From Trichobilharzia szidati (taxonomy: Eukaryota > Platyhelminthes > Trematoda > Strigeidida > Schistosomatidae), in the NCBI GenBank assembly GCA_944472155.2, contig OX235273.1, positions 105,174,582 to 105,238,581 on the forward strand: a DNA stretch of 64,000 nt. Reading direction: 5' to 3'. The first letter of the stretch is position 1. Every line of letters starts with the position of its first letter. Under the pieces are notes generated by a model that saw only the letters and a list, made by a program, of their open reading frames with translations, did not search any database and was not told where the DNA came from. A program made the translations under genes and the position numbers. Positions 54,158-64,000 of this stretch are shown piece by piece.

Positions 54158-55394
54158 TTAAGGTGGCACAATTGGGAATGTTGAAGTCAACCATCCAGGA
54201 TAGGGGAAAGTAAGTCCGGAGTTCATTTCTTTAAAATTAGCGTGGAAATCTACTGAAATCGGCATAAAAAGTCAGTAAATGCATTCGTATACTATAGACA
54301 CTTGGTGTATTGTCAAATTCATTTCCAAAAGAACGCCAAATTTCATCAACAACTACCCCTGCTCGGTAATGAAGATTGCTTAGCCTGATAGAAAGAATAA
54401 GCAACGAGAAACCGTATAAGAACCTGTGGCCTGACAAATGAGAAGAAAAAATGGAGATGGACTGGATACAGGCTAATAAGATCATCGAGTGACATCGCAC
54501 ACCAGGTGGTATAGAGGAAGGCGAATAGAAAGCGATGAGTAGGTTATTTGAGTGTGATTCAATAGAGAATCATGTGCTAAGGAAATTAGAGCTTGCGAAC
54601 AGTCGTCAAGTCAGATAGAGCAGTTGAGGTGAATAAAACTTGAACAAACGATAATACAATGAAGGATTTCTATGGCTTTGTATATATGACAGCAAAAGGA
54701 AAATGAATAAGTAGTACATCAGCGTCCTGGAGATATTTATTGAGAACAACTTAAAAATAATGATGATGGGTTCTAATGAAAATCATGTTTCCAAGGTAAT
54801 GAGTGAACTATTGATGGACAGCAAACCGTCAAGAAAAAAGATGTAGCCTGACCATCTGTTCAATTTTGTAAGAGTTTCACTATGTCAGTAAATTCATATT
54901 GATATTACTTGAAAAACACTGACTTAAAAACTGTTAGCATTATGTTTTCTTGCGAAAATATTCCCCAAAAATGAATTTGAAGCCAGGAATACTTGCGAAA
55001 CTCTAGAGGTTTATTGTTGGAAACCAATAGAACACTTACAATTCCCGGTGATTTACATTACAGTAGGAGTTTATACCAAATAGATAAGGCGGTATTCCTG
55101 ATAAGACAGCTTTTGGTAAAGGGGAATATCGTTCATATGAGTGAAACTAGTTACTGTTTTTTTTTTAACAACCGACTTTGTCATTTTCCTTCAAGTGACC
55201 ATCTTAACTTAAATTGGTGTTCATGATTATCTTTCTTACTCCTAAATATCCAAATTACTTCAACACTGTTTGAACTGGTCTGCTATTTCTCGAACTTATA
55301 AGGTGTAAGCTGTATGACCAGGTTATGCGAAATATATAGCGTCTTCTAATAATACTATCCAAAGCTAATAACTTGTCTTTCTGCTTTATTGAAA
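54158..55394. other. No clear feature
   Basis: AT-rich. A stretch near 54440-54600 (frame EEKMEMDWIQANKIIE) faintly recalls the RTE C-terminal WRWIGH region, but is too diverged to call. Nothing else was recognised. Confidence 0.4.
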
Positions 55395-56456
55395 ATATTT
55401 ATTTCCCGATACGAATTTAAAACAAGCAATAAAGGTTAATAAAGCAGGATTTAATGAATTCATCAAATTTCGGTAGAACTCGTCGGCTGAATACCCTACA
55501 TACACAGATATATATTTATACTTTTGAAATTACATTGGCAAATATAGGACTGATAAGTAAATAAACTACATTGAATTAGTCTATTTCGTCGAGTTGATGG
55601 TGTCTCAATGGGAAGCCGTTTGGGACCACTTTCTGCAGGCTTATTCTTGTCAGGGCTAGAAGCCGGTACCTTGCAGCAACATATACAAGAAACAGATGTA
55701 TACCTAAGATATGTTGATGACATTTTTATTGTCTGTGAATGCAGATCAAAAGCTGAAGACATGTTGATAAAATTCAACTCATGCCATGCGAATCTCAATT
55801 TCACAATAGAACACGAGGAAAACGATACTATTAAATTCCTAGACGTTTTTCTAGCGAAAATGACTGATGGCACAATCGAAAGATCAATATTTAGAAAGTC
55901 TTCATGGACAGGACAGTACATGCATGTACACAATTGGAGGTGGTCGCGACTCTGAATCTACCATGATAATACGTTTTACTTATTATTCTATCTCTTATTA
56001 TTATTATTATTATTCTTGATTCATTTAAAACTATCCTTTATCAGTAGCATTATCTTAAGTCACTTAACATTATTACTATTATTGTTATTGTTGTTACAAC
56101 TATTACTACTGATATTACTCTGTTCGCAATTCGTGCCATACTCTCTACTGACTAATTGTTTATCTAAGTGGTGTAATTGAAACATAATGCATTTTATCTT
56201 AATTTTAATCTCTCATACTCCCTCTCCTCTTATCTATTCGAATATGACCCAGAAAACATTCGCACTTGTCTTTCTGCATGACTAATTCAATGTAGTTTGT
56301 CAGTGCTTATCAGTTTTATATCTCTCAATGTAACTTCAAAAGTATATATCCGTGTATGTAGAGTATTCAGCTGACGAGCTTTACCGAAATTTGATGAATT
56401 CATTAAATCCTGCTTTATTAACACTGATTGCTTGTTTTAAATTTCTGCTTTATACT
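55395..56456 (+). mobile_element. PLE reverse transcriptase between inverted arms
   Basis: The coding frame (about 55590-55955) has GVSMGSRLGPLSAGLFLSGL, VYLRYVDDIFIVCECRSKAE (catalytic YVDD intact), HANLNFTIEHEENDTIKFLD and RKSSWTGQY, then breaks off. No GIY-YIG is seen before the 3' arm. The 3' arm (56279-56456) is an inverted copy of 55395-55583; both share AAAGCAGGATTTAATGAATT and CATCAAATTTCGGTA. Each arm holds CTGACGA (CCGACGA on the left) followed by ACCGAAAT. This is a hammerhead-like spacing with no good stem II. Confidence 0.82.
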
Positions 56457-56504
56457 GTCAAATATTTTTGAATGTTAACGATTTCCACTGTAATATTAAG
56501 AACA

Positions 56505-56670
56505 AAATATTCAACGTAGATAGTCTTTTCAACGAATTTATTATCATATATACATATATGCATATATACATTTGGGTTTTCAAATCATTGTATTCATTGG
56601 GGAAATTTAAATAGAGGTCTGAATACGTAACAGAATAATAGTACTATGAAATGCGATTAAAATGCTAGTA
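56505..56670. repeat. Dispersed repeat related to 45180-45400
   Basis: AGTCTTTTCAACGAATTTAT, TCTGAATACGTAACAGAATA and CTATGAAATGCGATTAAAAT parallel CTCTTTTCAACAACTAATTT and AGTATGAAATGCAATTAAAA of the other copy. Confidence 0.55.
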
Positions 56671-56674
56671 TTTA

Positions 56675-57045
56675 TTACAATTTTCAGGTTGGACCACGGA
56701 TTGCTATCAGTTAGAGAACAACTGAAAACCAGTAAGGAATACTGGACACCTGGACGGCTTCATCCTAATTGGGCACTTATCGACAGTTAACTCTCACCAT
56801 CAAGGTTGGAACCTAGAAACTTCCGGTTACAAGGCAATCTCGTATACCATGTAGCCGCTGGGACCTAAATTAACGGCCAACCCATGAATTATAACTTACA
56901 TCAATTTGCTAGTTGAGCGTGACCACCAACCACTGTCATCGGCGGGAATTCCATCCTCACTCCCGACTGGATGAACCCTACTGGTCACGATTTCTGACTA
57001 AAAAGTCAAGCGACTTCGTCCTCTCGCCAGTCAAAAGTGTCGAGC
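56675..57045 (-). mobile_element. SINE-A copy with upstream segment
   Basis: Minus strand with tail at the left (ATTGCTATCAGTTAGAGAAC), a decayed ribozyme (GTCGATAAGTGCCCAATTAG on the minus strand), the head (box B AAGTTTCTAGGTTCCAACC) and the upstream segment to about 57045. Neither box nor GAAAC is intact. Confidence 0.75.
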
Positions 57046-57049
57046 GTCA

Positions 57050-57240
57050 AAACAAAAAATATCACACAAATTTAACTATGGTTATGGGTAGTCCTAGGGT
57101 GACATGGAAGAGATCGTGTGAGGAAGAGATTAGAGAGTTTGGTCAATCGTTGACCAAGCTGAAGAGAACGGCAGAAAACAGGACAAAGTGGAGACGTGTT
57201 GTTGAAGCCCTATGTCTCACTCACAACGTAAGGGAATAAT
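57050..57240 (+). pseudogene. RTE-like LINE C-terminal end
   Basis: GSPRVTWKRSCEEEIREFGQ and KRTAENRTKWRRVVEALCLT form the last coding segment of the RTE-like element (pattern TWRR...L...A.DR..WR..V.ALC). It is open to the stop at about 57238, followed by AATAATAAAT as a remnant tail. It is 5' truncated by the SINE-A insertion or deletion. Confidence 0.8.
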
Positions 57241-57241
57241 A

Positions 57242-58085
57242 ATAAATGAGTGGGAAAGTTTCCGAATAATTTCCTGTCAAGAGTCAAATTAATTAAATTA
57301 CAATTAGGAAGTAAAATGCCATAATAAACAGGGGGACGGATAAAACTCAAACAAAGTAGCATCATAATTACTGAGAAGATGGACATATTGTGCATCGGTG
57401 GCACAGTGGTTAGGACTCTCGCCGACTATGCACATGGTCCGAGGTTTGATCCCCTGCCGGCGCATACCCGACATCTATGGTCGGCCTGCAAATTTGGGCT
57501 ACCGATATCCATGCTGAAAGTTCCATACTTGTACTGAAAATACGGTGTGGAATCAAGCTGTAATCAAAAAATAAAAAAAAAGTAAAATAAATTGTGCAAT
57601 TGGGGGTTAAAAATGTAGAAATAGCAAAAATATACAGGATGTTTGGATAAAAATCTAGTAGGATCATAACTGATGTGAAAAATAACTGTTTATGCAATCA
57701 GGACAGACAGGAAGTTCAGATATGAAAATATGGTAGTGGAAATGGGGATTAAGAAAAACTTGAAAATAACATGAATAAACTTCCTGTTTATTTTGTCATT
57801 TTACTATTTCTACATATTTAATCCCTGATTGCATAAACAATTATTCGTCACATTAGTTATGATCCTACTAGATTTTTTATCCAAACATCCTGTATATTTT
57901 TGCTATTGCTACATTTTTAACCCCCAATTGCACAGTATGTCCATCTTCTCAGTAATTATGATGCTACTTTGTTTAAGTTTTATCCGTCCCCCTGTTTATT
58001 ATGGCATACTAATTCCTAATTGTAATTTTATTAATTTGATCATTGACTGGAGATTATTCTGGAACTTTCCTACCCATTTATTATA
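57242..58085. repeat. Large inverted repeat (palindrome)
   Basis: The left arm (57242-57391 plus 57591-57705) is the reverse complement of the right arm (57816-58085). For example GGACGGATAAAACTCAAACA pairs with TGTTTAAGTTTTATCCGTCC, and AGGATGTTTGGATAAAAATC pairs with GATTTTTTATCCAAACATCC. The spacer is about 110 bases. The left arm is interrupted by a SINE-B2. The family is unknown: a foldback element or inverted LINE/PLE ends are possible. Confidence 0.88.
57392..57590 (+). mobile_element. SINE-B2, complete, with target-site duplication
   Basis: Head GCATCGGTGGCACAGTGGTT, box B GGTCCGAGGTTTGATCCCC, body TTGGGCTACCGATATCCATG and TGGAATCAAGCTGTAATC, then an A-rich tail. ATTGTGCA flanks it (57387-57394 and 57591-57598). 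The opposite arm of the palindrome shows the same site uninterrupted (TTGCACAG at about 57930), which defines the empty site. Confidence 0.92.
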
Positions 58086-58879
58086 AATACACGAATGTAC
58101 AGCCTAGTTGATGATTTCGTCGAAAAGAAAACTTTCTTCGTTGCAACTGTCTTCTTAATAATTCCTATGATCCAATGTGTATATTCCGGAATAATAATAA
58201 TTATATTAATAATAATAATTCACAAGCATTGTAATTGCGTTTCATGCTACTGTTATTATTTATGTAAACATATATTATAAAGATACGATTGTACAGCTTG
58301 ATAATAAATTCGTTGAAAACAGTCTCTTCGTTGAATATTGTGTTCTTAAATATTTTTAGTGTTTTAAATCATATTAGATATTATAAAATCACATAAAGGA
58401 CTAGGTGAGATGATAGAATATTTCACTTTTCTCTCTTTTATTGTCTTATTTGAATTTCAGTAATTTAAATATGCCCACATTTAATCCAACTCAGAACAAG
58501 AATAATCTGAGCTGGCAGTTGTGGTTTCAATAATTTCGTCTTCGTCTCCAGGCTCTGAAACTAAAAATCCATGAATGCTAGAATACAATACCATCCATCT
58601 ATAAAGGCAAATGGAAATTATGTCACAGTTGTTTGAAGGCCAATTATAAAACGTTTACGAGTACATTTCGATACCCAGTAAATTCACTTAGGAACATGTA
58701 TCTCACGCAGTAGGACATGCTGACCCCACCTCACTAAGATTATGCTTTTACTCAAGTTTAGTAGAAACTGGCAAATCAGCAGGTTGTGAAAAGTCTAAAT
58801 ACTGATGAGGGTAAAAAATACTATCAGAAATCGTATTTTAATCAGCTAAAGCAAAGTGAAAAAGATAAATTATATGGAT

Positions 58880-59281
58880 TATAGTGATCCGTATAGTAGC
58901 ACTGACTTCACATTGGAGTTGAAAATCCGGATCTTATTTTTCATACTGAGTAGTGCTATTACCTTCACACAGACTTGAGAGTAATGAAAGCGTACCTTGC
59001 TTTCCCGATTCTAGCCTTGATATCCACATCAGTTCTATCCGCCTGTAGTTGAAACGACGCTTTCCAGGTAGGTAGGCAGGGGAGGTTCTTTCTTTCAGAT
59101 TTCTCCCATTTATGCTGATGTTGTCTGTTGCCGTTGGCCAGAAGTCGTCACTACCTCTATTTTCTCTCTGTTCACTGGAATTCCTATCTGCTCTGGATGC
59201 TTCTTCTGCCAAATTGTTGCTTTTTACTTGCATATCTTCCAGTTTGTGAGAAATCAAACATATATCATAGGTGAAGTTCAC
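58880..59281 (-). pseudogene. RTE-like LINE fragment
   Basis: Minus-strand MNFTYDICLISHKLEDMQVK (RT FADDI region, diverged), SINGRNLKERTSPAYL and ESGKQGTLSLLSSLCEGNST are collinear with the FADDL to IGKARNTF region of 48146-49032. It stops in the middle of the C-terminal region at about 58880. Confidence 0.68.
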
Positions 59282-59294
59282 ATAATAATTAGGA

Positions 59295-60375
59295 TACTGT
59301 TATAAGTCGCTTGAGATCCTAGTGGAACATGAGACTTCAACGACACGTCTCCATCTTTCCCTGTTCTGTGAAGTCTTCTTCTTTTGTCCCCACGATTGTC
59401 CAGAGTGTTTCAAACCCTCCTGACACGATATGCGGATAGTCTGTCGTTTGCTATTTGGGTTACACTCCAGCTACCGATTATCGTGGTGTTACCTAACGGT
59501 ATCTTCAGTGTATTCCTATACACCTCTGTCTTCTACGGGATAATTTTTGAGCGAAAGGGTTCTTTATTGGTTGTTGCTGATTCTTTTTGGCCATACATGT
59601 GATCTTCATTATTAAGCTATTGAAGGCAGATGTTGACAAAATTCTTCAGCAGCCTGTAAGAAATACCTTTCTTGACACGCTGGCTAAGTTTCTGACCCAT
59701 TTAGAAGAGCTAACTGACCTAATGTATGTGCTGAAAATCCGAATTTCCTTCTTTGTGCTAGGTGCAACATATTACGGAACTGGTTTCAGGATGATGAAAG
59801 TCTGTCTTGATTTTCCGATTCTGGTTTTAACATCTTTGCAATCGCCTGTAGCTGAAACGATACTGCCAGGATAAGTGAGAGAAATGACGCGTTTCCAATT
59901 TATTCAGCTGATAGTGGTTGGTGCTTGTTTTGTTAATGCTGTTGGTTGTCTTCATCACCTCTGTCTTCTCTGTGTTTGCCTTGAATCCTGTCTTTACTGT
60001 CAGTCTCTTCTGGCTGACTGATTTTCGCCTGTGAACCTTCGAATTTATGTGGCATTAGACATCAGTCATCCACAAAGTCCAGGCCTTCTAGAGTCTTCTT
60101 ATCGGTCCAATGTATTTCTGTCTACTTGTACGGCACGGTCTCTCGTTTATTCCGATCCACCACAGTTTGGGACATCATGGCTGATAGTGGGAAACCAGCT
60201 TGTCTAACTCCTGTATTCACCTTTCGGGCTTGGCTGGGTTTTTCGTTGTGGATCACTCAACATATGACATTGTCAATAGAACTGACAAATGAGATTGATG
60301 AAGATTTGGGGCAATTTGGTATCTCTATAATGCTCAAGTTAATTCAAAAAATCTGGAATTTATTTTCTAGATAGA
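59295..60375 (-). pseudogene. RTE-like LINE, RT core to 3' end, decayed
   Basis: It starts at the 3' junction TCGCTTGAGATCCTAGTGGA. Going 5' on the minus strand, frames include WTDKKTLEGLDFVDD (FADDL mutated to FVDD) near 60080, VIHNEKPSQARKVNTGVRQA near 60220 and LSIIEIPNCPKSS near 60310. Element order is preserved over 1.1 kb, with many stops. It is in tandem with 58880-59281. Confidence 0.75.
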
Positions 60376-60439
60376 AAGTGAACTGAATTCCACACAATAA
60401 TGCATTAATATATGTGGAAGCCTTTAGGGGTACGGTCAT

Positions 60440-61060
60440 ATTTCCATGGTGAGTATATGCCACCCACATATTGACTGTCATAAATTAGGATCAGGAGTAA
60501 ACATTCTCGTGGTTGTTCATAGCTTCGCAGTCTTCAACAATACGCATCCATGGGCACATTCATCCTCACCTGGGATATTTAGTATGAGTGGATCGAAGTG
60601 GTCGAGCTTTTTTATAGGACGTTCAGCTTAGCGGCATCAACCATTCTAGATACTAGTAAATTCTTATACTCCAAAAATCTAACTTACCACGATCTGGTAA
60701 CTCAAACTTTGTAATTGACCTCCTAGTCATAACATGATATTTAGTAATTTAAATCATTTGTCCTAATTCAATCTATCGCATTCTTAGGCGGATAAAGTTT
60801 ATGTCTAAGTGAGTCGGTTGGTTTATATGCCACCCTTATTGCAATCTTATTAGGAATATTGTGTGCAGTTTACAATGCTTCACCTTTGCATGACAGTACT
60901 AATGAAGCTTTGACTTCCCTATTACTTATATTATTTTCAACATTTACATAACTGCTCTTATTTTTCTTATGAAATCTGGTTAGTACTTATTTACCAATTC
61001 AATTTTCCTGATTTATTTGATTTCATTTATTAAAATCCTCTGACTAACTAAACAGGTCGC
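60440..61060 (-). pseudogene. Decayed PLE related to 49395-50354
   Basis: Parallel blocks on the plus strand are CATTCTAGATACTAGTAAAT against CATTCTAGATCTAACTGAAT, CTTAGGCGGATAAAGTTTAT against CTTAAGCCGACAAAGTTGAT, and AGTGAGTCGGTTGGTTTATA against CAGTAGGTTGGTTGGCTTAA. No useful open frame remains. Confidence 0.65.
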
Positions 61061-61840
61061 TGCCGCGATTATGTTCCTCCTTTTTGTGAAGAACCCGTGA
61101 CAGAAGCGTACCTCATAAAATTGGAAGGACGAACCTGAACGTCTTACGCTTGCGACCGGACAGGTGGAGGCGCATTTCTACTTAGTTGAGCTCGTTAATG
61201 CTGGTACCAAACCTGTGGTCTAGATGAGCTCTAAAACTCGAAAGGATAGAAAGGCACATGAATCTGTTTCAGTTGCGAGAAACCGTGACAGCCTTGCACC
61301 TGACGCTACTGCAATGCCTTGAGGATCAGGTCCTGGACCAAACGGTCGGACTGCAGTGGTCTATTGAGACAATCATCTGCTAAGGTCTGGGCGTTTGGGC
61401 CGAATCTGAGACTTTGAGCTGACTAGGAGATATTGTGTGGTGCATCTTTTGGTGCTCATAAAGTACCTAGTTTGTGTTTTGAGAATAATAATTTGCGGAG
61501 AATTGCAGTAAAAATAGCGGGAGGTAGGACTGGAATTCTGGCGCTCGCTGACGTTCACCCGTTTCTCTTTGTTTACATTTGTTATCGTATCTACGTGACC
61601 CTGTCTAACAGTGAACATGTGTGGTCCTTCAAAATTTGGAAGCTGTTTGCCTGAGCCCGGCACGCATTCGTCAGTGTTTCGCCTCATACTTTCACATGCT
61701 GCTCTCGTTCAACCTCTGAGCAGCGTTCTAAGTAATAGCCTCATCGCTGACGGATGTTGAACGTCGCCCAACTGCGCGACAGCCTCGAAGTCCTGCCCGA
61801 AGGCGTAAGCGTCACCAAAAGTATTTTTGTTAAAGACTTT
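61061..61840. other. Unassigned, less AT-rich block
   Basis: A visibly more GC-rich stretch (for example GACCGGACAGGTGGAGGCGC) directly before an RTE 3' end on the plus strand. Overlapping frames on both strands (61433-61654 plus, 61373-61687 minus) have no motif I recognise. It could be a 5' region of a retroelement. Confidence 0.4.
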
Positions 61841-61844
61841 CATC

Positions 61845-62200
61845 AACAGCTATTCTTCCCGCTAAATGCTGAAGATCAGTTGGCCAGAAGAGGATAAAAA
61901 AGAGGAACTCCAGCAAATAACCAACCAAGAGCCTATTGCCCTACAAATTTGCTGAAAGGAACGAAAATGGATAGCACACTATGGGGAGACTTTCCATTGA
62001 CTTCGCAAGACAAGAAAATCCATTCAGTGGAACTCGAATAGGAAACTTCAAGTTCGGCATCCGAGAGGAAATGTGAGCTCATGGCTAGTCATGGAGCCAA
62101 CTAAACAGGACTGCAGAGAACAAGATAAGATGAAGATATATAGCTGTAGCTGTGTGTTTCACCCGATACATTAATAATAATAATGATAACAGCAATAAAA
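61845..62200 (+). mobile_element. RTE-like LINE 3' end with TAA-rich tail
   Basis: Frames QPRAYCPTNLLK, GTKMDSTLWG and SASERKCELM are remnants of the LWRRTxQEPI, WxWIGH and TWRR segments. The segment ends with ATTAATAATAATAATGATAA, the short-repeat tail of RTE-type LINEs. Nothing was recognised at 62201-62599. Confidence 0.6.
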
Positions 62201-62599
62201 CATTCTACTTCAATTACGTATTTATTCATGAAATTCTTCTGACAATAACAAACTCATTATTTCTTTGTATGTCAAGGGATCTGAGTGTATCAACTAGGAT
62301 TTATCAGTTCCCTGGCCATTTTTGTTTGGGATAATTTCATTGATTTACAACAAACATTCACTCAAGAGTGATTTTGTGATGAAAATAACACCAGGTGAGA
62401 AAAGTACAAAATCAGTAAGCTCTCTTCTTTTTCTGCTTCAACTTCCCACACTATGTCACTGTATCAAAAAGACTCAAGTTGGCCATAAATTCAGGATCCT
62501 GAAATGAATAAATAAATATATAATATATTTGTATGAATTATAAGGTCTAGGTAACAATTATGTAAGACAGAAACTTTCAATTGGGTAGAAGCTCTACTG

Positions 62600-62940
62600 A
62601 AATAATTTTCAAGTCTGACAACAGATTGATATCATTTGGAGAACCACTTAAACCCAGAGTTTACTGAATGAGTGTTTCGTCCTAGTCTGGAACTCTTCAG
62701 CCACACAATTCCTTGACCAGGTTATGAACTCGGGACCCTCTGGCTACAAGGAAAGCTCGTATACCGTCCACCCGGTGGACCGTTATCCAATGCTCCATGT
62801 GTCTCAACTTCTACTACTTCGTGATTAAATTGCAATCACTACCAGTGTCTCCACAGCCAACCTTCTGGGCTCCACCAGTCACGGCTTTTTACTAGGACTC
62901 TAAGCAGCTTCGTTCTGCAGCATTAGAATTACCTTCGATA
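62600..62940 (-). mobile_element. SINE-A copy, left arm of an inverted pair
   Basis: Minus strand: tail (GATATCATTTGGAGAACCAC), a ribozyme region with intact CTGAAGA (62700-62694), stem II GTTC/GGAC and GAAAC (62678-62674), but stem I and the GTC site are lost (ACTCATTCAGTAA). The head (box B GAGTTCATAACC) and the upstream segment to 62940 follow. Confidence 0.8.
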
Positions 62941-62984
62941 GGTGGTTTGCCAGAAATCATAAATAGGTAGAATCTAGAATTCAT

Positions 62985-63180
62985 CAGCCATTGGATCTAG
63001 TGGTCTGAGTGGTCTATGAGGTTTCCTATAAACCAGAAGTTCTTGGGTTTTGGAATCCAGGCAGTGGATGCGTGCTTCTGAGTCCCAAACTAGAAAGAAA
63101 TGGCTATCTTGCAGTACTCTGTGGTTTTCAACCTCTTTCTTTCTTTAACTGATATCACTCTGTGGTCAATCTTAAAATCA
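62985..63180 (+). mobile_element. SINE-A copy, right arm of an inverted pair
   Basis: Head ATCTAGTGGTCTGAGTGGTC, then GTTCTTGGGTTTTGGAATCC, GAGTCCCAAACTAGAAAGAA and ATCTTGCAGTACTCTGTGGT. The ribozyme core is lost. It runs directly into the right window-end repeat. Confidence 0.72.
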
Positions 63181-63185
63181 AATAA

Positions 63186-63798
63186 AATTAGCAAATTGAT
63201 TTAGGCGATATAGTTGATAGGAATCATTTAAAATCAACTAAAATTGATGTAGCGTCACGTTAAGACAAATTTCCTGATGACCAGAAATGTAGTTATTGGA
63301 AGGAAAAGGGTAAATGGTTGATGAAACATCTGGATAGCAAACACCAAGTATGGTCAGCATACGTAGCTATACATGAACTGGTTGATTGATAGGTACACTC
63401 TCATTTGGTCAATATTAGCAGCTTATCATTTATGTTCATAATCATTACTGGATGCTTAGAGAAAGTAATTCGAAGTTCAGCTATGATGAACGTTTTCTTC
63501 AATGGACGGGGCAATTGTGAATTCGAACATTTACCATGTTATTTATTTATAATTCAATCCTGATTTTCCAGTTGATTGAAGGGACCAAAATGTTCAGCCC
63601 CTAGTGATATGTCGGCTTCTAGTGCAGATGCTTCGACTGTGTCTCAGGATTAACTTGAGTTAATTTGGTTGATGGGAACACGCGTTTCGTCCCACTTGGG
63701 ACTCGTCGTCTGGATGTAACTACATTTTCCAGTGAGTGATGGTGTTCCCATTGATGCCAGAATCCAGTACCCGTCATTTCAAGTGCCAAGGCAGAACA
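63186..63798. repeat. Right copy of the 0.6-kb direct repeat
   Basis: Same orientation as 1-631, starting AATTAGCAAATTGATTTAGG and ending GCAGAACA. It lacks about 18 bases of the 3' side of the minus-strand hammerhead that the left copy keeps (CTAGCAGTGGAATCCAGG). No feature was recognised from 63799 to the window end. Confidence 0.85.
63672..63718 (-). ncRNA. Truncated Sm-alpha-type hammerhead
   Basis: Minus strand: ACATCCAG, ACGACGA (two changes from CUGANGA), stem II GTCCC/GGGAC, GAAACGCGTG. The GTC site and the 3' side of stem I are deleted, so it cannot cleave. Confidence 0.7.
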
Positions 63799-64000
63799 TT
63801 TCGGTTCAAACAATCAACAAGAAAATCAAAATTAAATTAAGAAAACAAATAATACGTGGCATCCCTTGCAACTGTGATGTCTTTTGCACTCCAATTGGTT
63901 TAGTGGATTGGAATCGAGTCACAGGTATGACAAGATGCCTATTCTGGATTTCAGTGCCAATCAACATCCATTGAATACTTACCCTCTTGGTTTTACAGAG

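Noticed and set aside
54440..54600. RTE C-terminal remnant
   Set aside because: Only a faint resemblance (EEKMEMDWIQ). Too diverged to support.
61373..61687. 104-codon minus-strand frame in the GC-richer block
   Set aside because: An overlapping frame exists on the other strand, there is no motif, and it lies next to an RTE 3' end. Insufficient for a gene call.

Overview
The window looks like nuclear DNA of a blood fluke (Schistosoma or a close relative). It is AT-rich, has one recognisable cellular gene with a long intron, and is otherwise packed with decayed transposable elements typical of schistosomes. These are tRNA-headed SINEs carrying hammerhead ribozymes (as in the known Sm-alpha family), SR2/RTE-like and CR1-like LINE fragments, several Penelope-like element (PLE) lineages with GIY-YIG endonuclease remnants, and one Merlin DNA transposon. 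No species call is possible from the sequence alone.

Cellular gene: two minus-strand exons (9055-9264 and 1074-1136) join in frame across a phase-0 intron of about 7.9 kb. They encode EF-hands 3 and 4 of a neuronal-calcium-sensor/KChIP-like protein. The upstream exons (EF-hands 1-2) and the last exon lie outside the window or were not found. I found no rRNA gene, functional tRNA, CRISPR array or other intact gene.

Layout: 1-9.3 kb holds the calcium-sensor exons, with SINE, LINE and PLE debris in the intron. 9.6-10.1 kb is a 500-N gap. 10.1-11.6 kb holds a PLE and a SINE. 11.7-19.7 kb is a 3.8-kb unit repeated about 2.1 times in tandem. 19.8-32 kb holds RTE/CR1 fragments, two PLE copies with inverted ends, and a Merlin transposon. 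32-46 kb is SINE-rich, with inverted SINE pairs. 45.9-53.1 kb is a minus-strand nest in which two PLEs interrupt one RTE element. 53.7-54.2 kb is a head-to-head SINE pair with two intact hammerhead cores and a 13-bp target-site duplication. 55.4-63.2 kb holds another PLE with inverted ends, a palindrome split by a SINE, RTE and PLE debris, and SINEs. The first 631 bases recur in direct orientation at 63186-63798.

Working labels used below are mine. SINE-A: tRNA-like head, hammerhead and a tail ending in TTGAAAATC. SINE-B: tRNA-like head beginning GCGTCGGTGG. SINE-C: tRNA-like head GCCCGAATAGCTCA with a second hammerhead-like fold. Most element boundaries are approximate, because they were found by eye from internal similarities.
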